This document shows positions 34,995 to 43,206 of a stretch of 64,000 bases of DNA, in pieces. The notes under the pieces are model-generated. The model searched no databases and was not told where the DNA came from. It saw only the letters and a list, made by a program, of their open reading frames with translations. Location: the NCBI GenBank assembly GCA_934525675.1, contig CAKSZH010000012.1, forward strand, positions 25,050-89,049. Reading direction: 5' to 3'. The DNA is from an uncultured Eubacteriales bacterium (lineage in GTDB: Bacteria > Bacillota > Clostridia > Oscillospirales > CAG-272). Made by a program: the position numbers and the translations under genes. Position 1 is the first letter of the stretch; the number at the start of each line of letters is the position of its first letter.

Positions 34995-35858
34995 TCAATC
35001 CGGGTATGCATGGGTGCGGAAATAGGCAAGCACCTGCTTGTATCCCTCGGCGGTGATGTGTACTCCGTCGCTCATGGCATATGCCGGATCCAGAAATCCG
35101 TCCTTTCCGGTGACGGCGGACGCTGCGTCGCAGAATTTCAAGCCGTTTTTCCGGGCAAGCTCCATCGTCCATTCGTTGATCTGCTTCAGGTAGGAATTGA
35201 TGGTTGCTGCATCCGCCTTGAAGTCCGTGCAACCGCTGGCGACCGGGTAAATACTTTCAAGAATGATCCTTGTGTCCGGCGAATTCTTCCGGATCTCGTC
35301 AATGAGCGACTGATAGCTTGTGACAAACAGCTTTTTGCCGGTTTCGCCCGACGAAAATTTTTCCACACCGTTGAGTCCGAAGCAGAGTACAAGGTATTCC
35401 GGCTTCACTTTCTTGACAATGTTGCCGATCGTGTCTTCCTCGGTACTGTCGCCGAGATAACGAAGTTTTGTCGAGCACGCATTCTGAATCTGGAGAGTAT
35501 TGGTGTTGGGGTGAAAGACCTGCTTTGTGGATTTCCCGCCGGTGAGTACGCCGCGGGATTTGAGATGCGCAGTCGTGGATTCGCCGAAGAAATACAGGCG
35601 ATTCTGATAATCAAGTCCCTTGTCCGCGGTCTCGGGAAGCAGTACCGATGCGGGCAGGGAAGACGTGTCGGTTTCGGGACCCGTCGAGGGATCCTGTGTG
35701 TTGCCGGATTCACCCGTTTCCGTGTCGGTATCTGTCCCGTCGGCGGGGGGCGCTTTTCTGCTGACCGAGAAGAGCACGATCGTCGCCACAGTGCAGAGCA
35801 CCACGAGCAGAGACGCAATCAGTATGAGAATCCGTAACAGCTTGTCCTGAGTTTTCAT
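34995..35858 (-). CDS. Membrane-anchored SGNH/GDSL-type hydrolase
   Basis: 287 residues. An N-terminal membrane anchor (about 9-32) is followed by a Thr/Asp/Glu-rich linker and a catalytic domain outside the cell. Block I is FFGESTTAHL, with G-E-S where most have G-D-S. Block III is CFGLNGVEK with the Asn of the oxyanion hole. Block V is SDGVHITAEGY, giving the Asp-His pair. Such enzymes often remove acetyl or acyl groups from wall or surface glycans. ATG 35858 overlaps the stop of the upstream small membrane protein, so the two are coupled. Confidence 0.85.
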   Translation of the reverse strand: MKTQDKLLRILILIASLLVVLCTVATIVLFSVSRKAPPADGTDTDTETGESGNTQDPSTGPETDTSSLPASVLLPETADKGLDYQNRLYFFGESTTAHLKSRGVLTGGKSTKQVFHPNTNTLQIQNACSTKLRYLGDSTEEDTIGNIVKKVKPEYLVLCFGLNGVEKFSSGETGKKLFVTSYQSLIDEIRKNSPDTRIILESIYPVASGCTDFKADAATINSYLKQINEWTMELARKNGLKFCDAASAVTGKDGFLDPAYAMSDGVHITAEGYKQVLAYFRTHAYPD

Positions 35859-36304
35859 GATTTGCGATCAGATCCTTTCTCGTATTGGGGAACGTAGGAC
35901 GGATTGTTCTTCGCTTTTGCGCGTTCTCTGGAACGCCGGATCAGGGCTTCGGCGCCGAATATCATTGTATAGAAAAGAGTCAGAATAATAATCAGCACGA
36001 AGACAGACCCGCTTTTCAGTTCTATACCGGACGGTAAGAGCAGGCACACAAAGAGCGCACCGAGGAGCACGGCATAGTGAACGGGGTACCGGATCCACGC
36101 AGAGATTTGCCTTTGTGAACGGAACACGCTCATCCCAGCCGCGATCACACAGAAAAGGAGGATCCACAGGGTCCGTACAGGATCCAGTACAAGACTGGCT
36201 TTTCCGCTTGCAAGCAGAACCAGATTTAAGAAGATGGTCAGAACAGTATAAAATATACAGGCGTATAGGAATATGAGTTTCAGAATCAATCCCGCTTTTT
36301 TCAT
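35855..36304 (-). CDS. Small four-helix membrane protein, unknown function
   Basis: 149 residues from ATG 36304, which has GAGG ten bases upstream. Four hydrophobic helices (about 5-28, 37-57, 66-86, 100-122) are followed by a basic, Tyr/Lys-rich cytoplasmic tail (RRSRERAKAKNN). No family is recognised with confidence. It is translationally coupled by ATGA to the SGNH hydrolase, suggesting it helps anchor, fold or energise that enzyme. That is inference from context. Confidence 0.7.
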   Translation of the reverse strand: MKKAGLILKLIFLYACIFYTVLTIFLNLVLLASGKASLVLDPVRTLWILLFCVIAAGMSVFRSQRQISAWIRYPVHYAVLLGALFVCLLLPSGIELKSGSVFVLIIILTLFYTMIFGAEALIRRSRERAKAKNNPSYVPQYEKGSDRKS

Positions 36305-36337
36305 CGGCAAAATCCTCGCATATTTCATGATAGTTAC

Positions 36338-36366
36338 ACTGTATCATATTCCGCCGGAATTTTCAA
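36338..36366 (-). promoter_or_regulatory. Promoter for the membrane protein-SGNH pair
   Basis: Minus strand TTGAAA (36361-36366), 17 bases, TACAGT (36338-36343). Confidence 0.65.
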
Positions 36367-36448
36367 CAGAAAAGAGGAAAGAAAACAAGAATTTTCACAG
36401 GCTTACCGCCCGCTTTCTGCTCGTATGAACCAAAAACGGGATACAGAA

Positions 36449-37558
36449 TCAGTCCGGCGTTTCGGGATAGAGATATACGGTATCCGAAAAAGAGTCGCCC
36501 GCATCCTTGTGAACCTGTGCACGGTTGCGGGACAAAAACCCGGTCATCTCGTACAGATCAATCCAGATCTGATTCCAGCCGTCGGTCTGGGACTTGTCAA
36601 AGATGATCTCCAAGCCGAAATGCAGGTGCGGGACATCGATGTTGTTGACGTCTTCTTTTGCACTGTATCCCGTCATGCCGAGGTAACCGATGACCTCGCC
36701 GGCGTTCACGTATTTACCCTCGTACAGATCGCAGTACGGGTGTCCCCGCCGCAGATGGGCATAATAATAGTATCGTTTCCCGTCAAATGATCGGATCCCG
36801 ACCCTCCAGCCGCCATACTGATTCCAACCGAGATGCTCCACATACCCGCTTTCCGTTGCGATAATCGGTGTCCCAACGTTTCCCATGATGTCATGACCGA
36901 GATGCCGCCGTTTGTAGCCATAGGAGCGTGACGCACCGAAGTCGTCGTAATCATTGTAACTGTACCCTTTTGCAATTGGGGAGAAGACCCGCAGTCCGTA
37001 CCGCGTGTCCCCGGTCGGCGTCCCGCCTTTCTGCGTGGTGACAGCGTACTCCCCGACCATCCCGCCGAGGATCGCACCATATGCTTCGAGGTAGTAGCGG
37101 TAGAGTCTCTGATTCTTTGTCAGCTCTTCCGGTGCTTTTCCGGCGGACAGTTCTTCTGCGAGCCGGCGGATGTCGGAGACCGAAACCTTCGAGAAGTTTC
37201 CGCCGCTTCCGGCGGCGACAAGTGCAAGCAGGGTAATCCACCCAACGGGATGTTCTGTTTCGTGCGTAGAGATGTCCGCGTCCAGCGCCGCGCCGAGGAT
37301 CTCTGCCGTCGGGGTAAACTCGATCCAGCGGATGTAGTCTTTTCCGACGTTTTCAGAGGATTTTGTTTTCCCGGAAGCATCTGTTCCGTCCGGTGCGTCA
37401 GTCTTTCCGGACCGGGCAGCGTCGTCGGAGAATCCCGCTCCGACAGGGTACATCGGCTCTTCCTTTGACTTGCCCGGGCGGTCGGTGTTTGTCGGCAAAG
37501 TGACGAAAATAAGCAGAATCGCGCACAGTGTCAGCGCGGCTGACAGTCGTTTGAACAT
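36449..37558 (-). CDS. M23 family metallopeptidase (LytM domain)
   Basis: 369 residues from ATG 37558 (AAAGGAGTGTTCC upstream). A signal or anchor helix (about 4-22) is followed by a helical region (about 80-190) and a C-terminal peptidase domain. The zinc motif is complete: HLGHDIMG, then VPHLHFGLE, with GYVEHLGWNQYGGWRVGI between. It probably cuts peptide cross-links in peptidoglycan outside the membrane. The domain order recalls clostridial M23 proteins linked to spores or division, but no specific role can be assigned. Confidence 0.9.
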   Translation of the reverse strand: MFKRLSAALTLCAILLIFVTLPTNTDRPGKSKEEPMYPVGAGFSDDAARSGKTDAPDGTDASGKTKSSENVGKDYIRWIEFTPTAEILGAALDADISTHETEHPVGWITLLALVAAGSGGNFSKVSVSDIRRLAEELSAGKAPEELTKNQRLYRYYLEAYGAILGGMVGEYAVTTQKGGTPTGDTRYGLRVFSPIAKGYSYNDYDDFGASRSYGYKRRHLGHDIMGNVGTPIIATESGYVEHLGWNQYGGWRVGIRSFDGKRYYYYAHLRRGHPYCDLYEGKYVNAGEVIGYLGMTGYSAKEDVNNIDVPHLHFGLEIIFDKSQTDGWNQIWIDLYEMTGFLSRNRAQVHKDAGDSFSDTVYLYPETPD

Positions 37559-37597
37559 GGAACACTCCTTTCTTGTCTTTGCCTTTAGTATGAGCGG

Positions 37598-37631
37598 AAA
37601 AATGAATATTTTCTCCGGAATATTCATTTTT
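37598..37631. repeat. 13-base inverted repeat between the M23 peptidase and nusB
   Basis: AAAAATGAATATT (37598-37610) and its exact complement (37619-37631), spacer of eight. It lies just upstream of the nusB -35 box, between divergent genes. The arms contain TGAAT/ATTCA, as in ArgR half sites, but the spacing differs from a standard ARG box. Confidence 0.7.
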
Positions 37632-37635
37632 GCGG

Positions 37636-37664
37636 TTGACAATGAAAGGCTCAGGGAGTATAAT
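37636..37664 (+). promoter_or_regulatory. Promoter for the nusB-recN gene cluster
   Basis: TTGACA (37636-37641), 17 bases, TATAAT (37659-37664): perfect consensus. It may drive the tightly packed run through argR and recN. Confidence 0.85.
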
Positions 37665-37756
37665 TATCTTATTATGGAGTTTTATGCGGATCAGTGTTTC
37701 CGGCATAAAACAAAGAAGCAAAAAATCCGAATGAATTGCGGGAGAATCGAAGAAAA

Positions 37757-38239
37757 ATGACCAGAACAGAAGCGCGGGAAGCAGTGTTTTCCCTGTTGTT
37801 TGAAACGGAGTTCCAGAAAGACAAATCCCCGGAGGAGATCTACCTGCTTGCCAGGGAAGACCGCGATATCGCGGAGAATAAGTACATCCGAAACACTTAT
37901 TTCGGAATTCTTGAGCACACCGAGGAGTTGGATGCGATCATCGCGCGCCACGCGAACGGTTGGCGGACCGACCGCCTGTCGCGCGTGTCCCGTGCGATTA
38001 TCCGCCTTTGTACCTATGAAATGAAATATGATTCCGCCATTCCGAAAAATGTTTCTCTCAATGAGGCGGTTGAACTGACCAAGAAATTCGACGACCCGAA
38101 AGCGAAGGCGTTTGTCAACGGCGTTCTCAATGCGGTCAAGAATGAACTTGACGGCGCGGACAGTGCAAGTGCCGCAGACAACGTACCGGGCGAATCCGGG
38201 GAATCTGCCGGAGTGACCGGAAGCGACGAAAATGACTGA
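37757..38239 (+). CDS. nusB: Transcription antitermination factor NusB
   Basis: RNA-binding antitermination factor for rRNA transcription, 160 residues from ATG 37757. An in-frame TTG at 37736 is a weaker start. All-helical NusB fold with TRTEAREAVFSLLFE at the start, SRVSRAIIRLCTYEMKYD, SLNEAVELTKKFDDPKAKAFVNGVL, and a 25-residue acidic tail added at the end. The stop overlaps the next gene by eight bases. First gene of the long plus-strand cluster. Confidence 0.94.
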   Translation: MTRTEAREAVFSLLFETEFQKDKSPEEIYLLAREDRDIAENKYIRNTYFGILEHTEELDAIIARHANGWRTDRLSRVSRAIIRLCTYEMKYDSAIPKNVSLNEAVELTKKFDDPKAKAFVNGVLNAVKNELDGADSASAADNVPGESGESAGVTGSDEND

Positions 38240-39194
38240 CGGAGTGTTCGTCGGGATAGACACGAGCAACTACACGACCTCCGCGGCGGTGACCACGGAA
38301 GCGGGGGAGGTGCTTGCCAATCTCAAGCTGCCGCTTCCCGTCGGCGACGGCGCAAGAGGGCTTCGACAAAGTGACGCGCTGTTCGCGCACAATAAAAATC
38401 TTCCCGTTATGGCAGAAATGCTTCGGAAAGCACTCGGGGATCGCCGGATTCTCGCGGTCGGATGCTCCGCCCGCCCCCGCGACGCGGAGGGTTCCTATAT
38501 GCCTTGCTTCCTCGCCGGTCGCAGTGCGGCGGGGATGATGGCATCGGGACTGAGGGTCCCGCTTTATGAATTCTCACATCAGAACGGACATATCATGGCG
38601 GCGGCATATTCGTCCGGCGCGTCGGATAAACTGCTCGCCGCTCCGTTCGGCGCGTTTCATGTGTCGGGCGGTACGACAGAACTGGTACTTGCGGAGCCGT
38701 CCGGTACCTCGTTCCGCGTGACACTGCTCGGCGGGACCGACGATCTCAATGCGGGGCAGGCGATCGACCGTACCGGCGTGCTCATGGGACTGCATTTTCC
38801 CTGTGGGCATGAAATGGAGTTGCTTGCAAACGAAAACAAAGCGCCTGTTCCCGCCCCGCACGTATCGGTGAAGGGACTGCACTGCAATCTGTCGGGGCTT
38901 GAAAACCTTGCCGGTAAACTGTATCTGGAAACCGGGGATAAGGGACTTACGTCGGCATTTGTCTTCGACTATGTTGCAAAAACGCTCGGAAAGCTGACGG
39001 AAAATTTCCGCGCGGAGCACGGCAGTCTGCCGGTCCTTTACGCGGGCGGGGTCATGAGCAACCGGCGGATCAAAAATGCGCTTTCCCGTTACGTGGACAC
39101 GTATTTTTCAGAGCCGCAGTTTTCCGCGGACAACGCGGCGGGCGTCGCACTCCTCACAAGGAAACAGTTCCTTGCCGGGAAAGCTGAAGGGTAA
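38232..39194 (+). CDS. TsaD/Kae1-like paralogue
   Basis: 320 residues of the ASKHA fold shared with the tRNA-threonylcarbamoyl protein TsaD. The start VGIDTSNYTTSAAV replaces the TsaD GIETSCDETAVAI. A metal-type H-x3-H motif is kept in FSHQNGHIMAA, as is HVSGGTTELVL and the C-terminal YAGGVMSNRRIKNAL. It is therefore a paralogue rather than the standard TsaD, which in Firmicutes sits with tsaB and tsaE. This form is recurrent in Clostridia and here is fused into the nusB-xseA gap with an 8-base overlap. Function unknown; carbamoyl-adenylate chemistry or a tRNA role is possible. Confidence 0.8.
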   Translation: MTDGVFVGIDTSNYTTSAAVTTEAGEVLANLKLPLPVGDGARGLRQSDALFAHNKNLPVMAEMLRKALGDRRILAVGCSARPRDAEGSYMPCFLAGRSAAGMMASGLRVPLYEFSHQNGHIMAAAYSSGASDKLLAAPFGAFHVSGGTTELVLAEPSGTSFRVTLLGGTDDLNAGQAIDRTGVLMGLHFPCGHEMELLANENKAPVPAPHVSVKGLHCNLSGLENLAGKLYLETGDKGLTSAFVFDYVAKTLGKLTENFRAEHGSLPVLYAGGVMSNRRIKNALSRYVDTYFSEPQFSADNAAGVALLTRKQFLAGKAEG

Positions 39195-39242
39195 TCGGCG
39201 CGTTGGTATTCCGGCGGGAGCAATCAAACGGAGTGAACTCAC

Positions 39243-40448
39243 ATGATGAATGAAAGAAGCGTTCTGACCGTTTCTCAGGTCAATCAGTATGTCAAACTGC
39301 TGCTTGACGGCGACGAAACGTTGCAGTATCTCTGGGTGCGCGGGGAGATTTCCAATTTCAAACGCCACTATGCGTCGGGACATCTGTACTTTTCCCTCAA
39401 GGATGCGGACGGGCTGATCCGCGCGGTCATGTTCCGTTCGGCGGCGGACAAGGTACGCTTCACACCTGCGGACGGCATGAAGGTGCTGGCGCGGGGCAGA
39501 GTCTCCGCGTTCCCCCGGGACGGACAATACCAACTCTACGTCGAGGAAATGCAGCCGGACGGCATGGGTGCTCTGTACCTTGCCTACGAGCAGCTTCGCG
39601 CGAAGCTCGCGTCCGAGGGACTGTTTGACGCGGCACGCAAAAAACCTCTTCCCAAGTATCCGGAGCGTATCGGCATTATTACCTCCGCGACCGGCGCGGC
39701 AATCCATGACATGATCACCGTTACGGGCAGACGTTTTCCTGCGGCAGAGTTGTATCTCTATCCCTCGCAGGTGCAGGGGCCGGAAGCCCCGCGTCAGTTG
39801 ATTGGCGCACTTTCGTATTTTAACCGTACAAAGTCGGTTGATGTGATCATTATCGGGCGAGGCGGCGGTTCGCTTGAAGACCTGTGGGCGTTCAACAATG
39901 AAACGCTTGCCCGTGCCGTTGCCGCATCGGAGATTCCTGTGATTTCGGCGGTCGGACATGAAAGCGATTTTACCATCTGTGATTTTGCCGCCGACCTTCG
40001 CGCGGCAACGCCGTCCGCGGCGGCAGAACTCTCCGTGCCGTCCGCGGCACAACTTCTTGAAGGATTGTCGGGTACCCGGCAGACCATGGACCGTGCACTT
40101 GTGCGAAAGATCGACGGGCTCCGGCAGAAACTGAAAGTTCTCGCCTCCGGACGCGCACTGTCCGCCCCCATTCACCTGGTCAATGATCGGCGGATGACGC
40201 TTGCGTTTATGGAAGAGAAACTGGATACCCTCACCGACCGGAAACTTGCGGATCTTCGCGGAAGCTTTGCGGCGCTCTGCGGTAAACTGGATTCACTGAA
40301 CCCTTTGTCGGTGCTGTCGCGCGGATATGCGGCGGTGCTGAATGAGGGTAGCGGAATCGTGAAATCGGTGAAGGATGTACAACCCGGGGAACGGGTCAGA
40401 ATCCGTTTTTGTGACGGAGAAACGGGTGCCGTGATCGACGGCAACTGA
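39243..40448 (+). CDS. xseA: Exodeoxyribonuclease VII large subunit
   Basis: Single-strand DNA exonuclease, catalytic subunit, 401 residues. N-terminal OB fold (LWVRGEISNFKRHYASGHLYFSLKD) and catalytic core (KYPERIGIITSATGAAIHDM, IIIGRGGGSLEDLWAFNNE, PVISAVGHESDFTICDFAADLRAATPSAAAEL), followed by coiled coil and LSRGYAAVLNE. ACGGAGTGAACTCAC precedes ATG 39243. xseB follows at 34 bases, as expected for the pair. Confidence 0.96.
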   Translation: MMNERSVLTVSQVNQYVKLLLDGDETLQYLWVRGEISNFKRHYASGHLYFSLKDADGLIRAVMFRSAADKVRFTPADGMKVLARGRVSAFPRDGQYQLYVEEMQPDGMGALYLAYEQLRAKLASEGLFDAARKKPLPKYPERIGIITSATGAAIHDMITVTGRRFPAAELYLYPSQVQGPEAPRQLIGALSYFNRTKSVDVIIIGRGGGSLEDLWAFNNETLARAVAASEIPVISAVGHESDFTICDFAADLRAATPSAAAELSVPSAAQLLEGLSGTRQTMDRALVRKIDGLRQKLKVLASGRALSAPIHLVNDRRMTLAFMEEKLDTLTDRKLADLRGSFAALCGKLDSLNPLSVLSRGYAAVLNEGSGIVKSVKDVQPGERVRIRFCDGETGAVIDGN

Positions 40449-40482
40449 CTGCACAGGGAAACCGGAAGAAAGGAAGAATCGT

Positions 40483-40755
40483 ATGGTGACCAAACAACAA
40501 AAGCTGGAAGAGGCGATGGCGCGCCTTTCCGAGATCGTTGCGTCGCTCGAAAAGGGAGACACGGATCTTGACACATCGCTGAAGTTATACGAGGAGGGTG
40601 TTGCACTGGTCAGGCTTTGTTCGGATCGACTGGACAAAGCGGAACAGAAGGTGAAGCTCTTGCGTGTGGATGCCGACGGAAATGTTGCCGCAGAGCCGTT
40701 TTCGGCGGAGGACACGGAATCCGGGAAAACCGGCGGAAATCCCGGAGAGCGGTAA
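40483..40755 (+). CDS. xseB: Exodeoxyribonuclease VII small subunit
   Basis: 90 residues, helical hairpin that wraps around the XseA coiled coil. Family core: KLEEAMARLSEIVASLEKGDTDLDTSLKLYEEGVAL. The last 25 residues form a charged tail. AAGGAAGAATCGT precedes ATG 40483. A 206-base gap to ispA follows, with no gene seen. Confidence 0.94.
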   Translation: MVTKQQKLEEAMARLSEIVASLEKGDTDLDTSLKLYEEGVALVRLCSDRLDKAEQKVKLLRVDADGNVAAEPFSAEDTESGKTGGNPGER

Positions 40756-40961
40756 ACCGACCGGAAACGGAGATATTTCGTCAAGCGGGTGAGCAACAGA
40801 AAGCTGTAAAATCCCGGCAAACAGACTTGGAACAGCGCCGGCAAACCGATCGGAATGTGAGGAGCAAAAGCCCGTCATGGCGAAGGCAGCATCCGCCGTG
40901 GAGGCGTGCCGTAACAATGGGCTGCGTGTTTTGTTAACGGAACAGAGAATCAGGTAAATGT

Positions 40962-41933
40962 ATGAATACTGAGTATTATGAAGAACTGAATACGTTTGGC
41001 GTGACCGATGCGGAAACGGAGGCTATGCTGGAACGGCTTTCGGCTGATGCCGGATTGACTGCGCAGGCGCTGGAAGCGTATGTGCCGTCCGTCCCTCTCG
41101 AAGGGGATGGCACCGGACAGACCGGGGCAGTTGAGCCGATGCTTTCCGAGGCGATGCGGTACAGCCTTTTCTCCGGCGGAAAGAAAATCCGCCCGGCACT
41201 GGTCATCGAGACCTGCCGGATGTTCGGAGGGACGGTGGCTGCGGCGCTTCCGTTTGCCTGCGGACTTGAGATGATCCATACCTATTCGCTCATCCATGAT
41301 GATCTGCCCTGTATGGACAATGACAATCTCCGACGCGGGAAACCCACCAATCACAAGGTTTACGGAGAAGCAATTGCCGTGCTTGCGGGGGACGCGCTTC
41401 TCACCGACGCGTTTCGCGTTGTGTCGGGAAACACGCAGGTTCCTCCGGCTGTCCGCGCAGAAGCGGTCATGGTGCTGTCAGGCGCGGCAGGATCTCCCGG
41501 GATGGTGAGCGGGCAGGTGATGGACATGAAGGGAGAAAAAGAACATCTTTCCCTTGCCGGGCTTGAGAATCTGCACCGCCACAAAACCGGTGCGCTCATC
41601 TGCGCGGCAGTGAAACTGGGCTGTCTTGCTGCCGGAGTCCCGCTTGACGATGATCGCGCTGTCTCCGTAACGCAGTATGCGGAAAAGCTCGGGATTGCAT
41701 TTCAGGTGGTGGACGACGTGCTCGATGTCACCTCACAGCCGTCTGTCCTCGGAAAGAGCACGGGGAAGGATTTTGCAGAGGGAAAAACCACGTTTCTGAC
41801 CTATTATACTCCCGAGCAAGCAATGAAGTATGCCGCCGGACTGACAGGTGAGGCGGTACAGGCAATCGGTGCGTATCCGGAGAACGGGGTTCTCCGGGCA
41901 CTCGCCAAGTATCTGTTGAAGAGGAAAAACTGA
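40962..41933 (+). CDS. ispA: Polyprenyl (farnesyl/geranylgeranyl) diphosphate synthase
   Basis: Trans-prenyltransferase, 323 residues. The first aspartate-rich motif is IHDDLPCMDND (about 111-121) and the second QVVDDVLD (about 244-251); SGGKKIRPAL binds diphosphate. The residues just before the first motif (MIHTYSL) suit a short-chain product such as farnesyl diphosphate. It takes the C5 units produced by the MEP pathway, of which ispE is nearby. Its last base is the first of the next start codon. Confidence 0.94.
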   Translation: MNTEYYEELNTFGVTDAETEAMLERLSADAGLTAQALEAYVPSVPLEGDGTGQTGAVEPMLSEAMRYSLFSGGKKIRPALVIETCRMFGGTVAAALPFACGLEMIHTYSLIHDDLPCMDNDNLRRGKPTNHKVYGEAIAVLAGDALLTDAFRVVSGNTQVPPAVRAEAVMVLSGAAGSPGMVSGQVMDMKGEKEHLSLAGLENLHRHKTGALICAAVKLGCLAAGVPLDDDRAVSVTQYAEKLGIAFQVVDDVLDVTSQPSVLGKSTGKDFAEGKTTFLTYYTPEQAMKYAAGLTGEAVQAIGAYPENGVLRALAKYLLKRKN

Positions 41934-42409
41934 TGGAAAATATATTGGCTTTTTTCAGTAATTTTATGTTGATGTGCGGGGTCGTTGCGTGGTTTGCCGC
42001 GCAGATCCTCAAAATTCCGAGTGAGCTTTACCGTCATCGGGGGCTCAGTCTGCGGCGCATTTTCTTCGGCAACGGCGGCATGCCGAGCTCTCACTCGGCG
42101 ACCGTCTGCGCAGTTTCCTGTGCGGCGGCGCTCAAATACGGATTGGATTCTGCCGTGTTTGCAATCTGTTGCGTGCTTGCCATGATCGTAATGAACGATG
42201 CGATGGGTGTACGCCGGGAAACCGGTGACCAGGCAAAGGTACTCAACAAGATCGTAGCGGATCTGCCGGAAGAAAAAGCGGATGACATTATGCCGAGGGC
42301 TCTCAAGGAAATGGTCGGACATACGCCGCTCCAGGTTGTGATCGGCGGGCTTGTCGGCATTGCAATCCCGTTTCTGATGCAGTTCATCCCCGCGTTCGGA
42401 CTTCACTGA
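41933..42409 (+). CDS. Divergent PAP2 family protein (DUF212)
   Basis: 158 residues with four membrane helices. The family motifs are GGMPSSHSATVCA, DAMGVRRETGDQAKVLN and KEMVGHTPLQVVIGGLVGI. They resemble phosphatidic-acid or prenyl-diphosphate phosphatases, but the enzyme activity is unproven. Position between ispA and tlyA with overlaps of 1 base each side suggests a tie to lipid or isoprenoid diphosphate metabolism. In many Clostridia dxs follows here; it is absent. Confidence 0.92.
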   Translation: MENILAFFSNFMLMCGVVAWFAAQILKIPSELYRHRGLSLRRIFFGNGGMPSSHSATVCAVSCAAALKYGLDSAVFAICCVLAMIVMNDAMGVRRETGDQAKVLNKIVADLPEEKADDIMPRALKEMVGHTPLQVVIGGLVGIAIPFLMQFIPAFGLH

Positions 42410-43206
42410 TGCGGGCGGATGTGTATCTGGCGGAAAACGGGTATGCTCCGAGCCGCCAGAAGGCGAAGATGCTGATCGAAGCAGGAGCGGTCCTCCTTGA
42501 CGGGAAACCGCTGACCAAAGCGTCTTTTGTTGTAGAGGAGGGCGCGGAACATACCGTGACGGTCACGGAAACCGAGCGTTATGTCGGGCGCGGCGGCTAC
42601 AAGCTGGAGGCTGCGCTTGATGCGTTCGGTGTCAACCCCGCAGGGTGGAACTGCCTTGATATCGGTGCATCCACCGGCGGGTTTACAGATTGCCTCCTGC
42701 AAAAGGGCGCCAGCCACGTGACCGCGATCGATGCGGGAGCGGGACAGTTTGCTCCCCGGCTTCGTTCGGACAGTCGAGTGACCAATGTGGAACATTATAA
42801 TGCGCGAGACCTGACCCCGGAGGATTTTCCGGAAACGCCGTTTGATCTTGCAGTGGCGGATGTTTCTTTCATCTCTCAGACCTACATTCTCCCGCGTGTA
42901 CCGTCGGTCCTCGGAGAGAACGGCATCTATGTGGGGCTGGTCAAACCGCAGTTTGAGGCGGGAAAGAGCGCGGTCGGAAAAGGCGGAATAGTCAAAGAGA
43001 CAAAGCACCGTCTTGCCGCTGCCATGCGGGTGTATGACTGTGGGGTCTCTGTCGGTCTTGTTCCGACCGGGTTCATCCGGTCCCCGATCCGTGGGGGAGA
43101 CGGAAACACGGAATACCTGATTTGCTTCCGAAAGGGCGGTGTCCCGGCAATTCTGCCGGAGCGGATTGCCGCAATCATCAATCAAAAGGATGTCGGAAAG
43201 AAATGA
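42409..43206 (+). CDS. tlyA: TlyA family rRNA (cytidine-2'-O)-methyltransferase
   Basis: 265 residues: N-terminal S4 RNA-binding domain (MRADVYLAENGYAPSRQKAK) and an FtsJ-like Rossmann methyltransferase with SAM loop CLDIGASTGGFTDCLLQKGA (about 81-100) and VADVSFISQTYILP. In actinobacteria TlyA methylates 16S and 23S rRNA; the Firmicutes YqxC type is less studied. Overlaps nadK by ATGA. Confidence 0.94.
   Translation: MRADVYLAENGYAPSRQKAKMLIEAGAVLLDGKPLTKASFVVEEGAEHTVTVTETERYVGRGGYKLEAALDAFGVNPAGWNCLDIGASTGGFTDCLLQKGASHVTAIDAGAGQFAPRLRSDSRVTNVEHYNARDLTPEDFPETPFDLAVADVSFISQTYILPRVPSVLGENGIYVGLVKPQFEAGKSAVGKGGIVKETKHRLAAAMRVYDCGVSVGLVPTGFIRSPIRGGDGNTEYLICFRKGGVPAILPERIAAIINQKDVGKK

Noticed and set aside
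40756..40961. Possible missing gene in the 206-base gap between xseB and ispA
   Set aside because: No frame with a ribosome site and no conserved peptide. It may be a leader or decayed sequence, but nothing supports a call.
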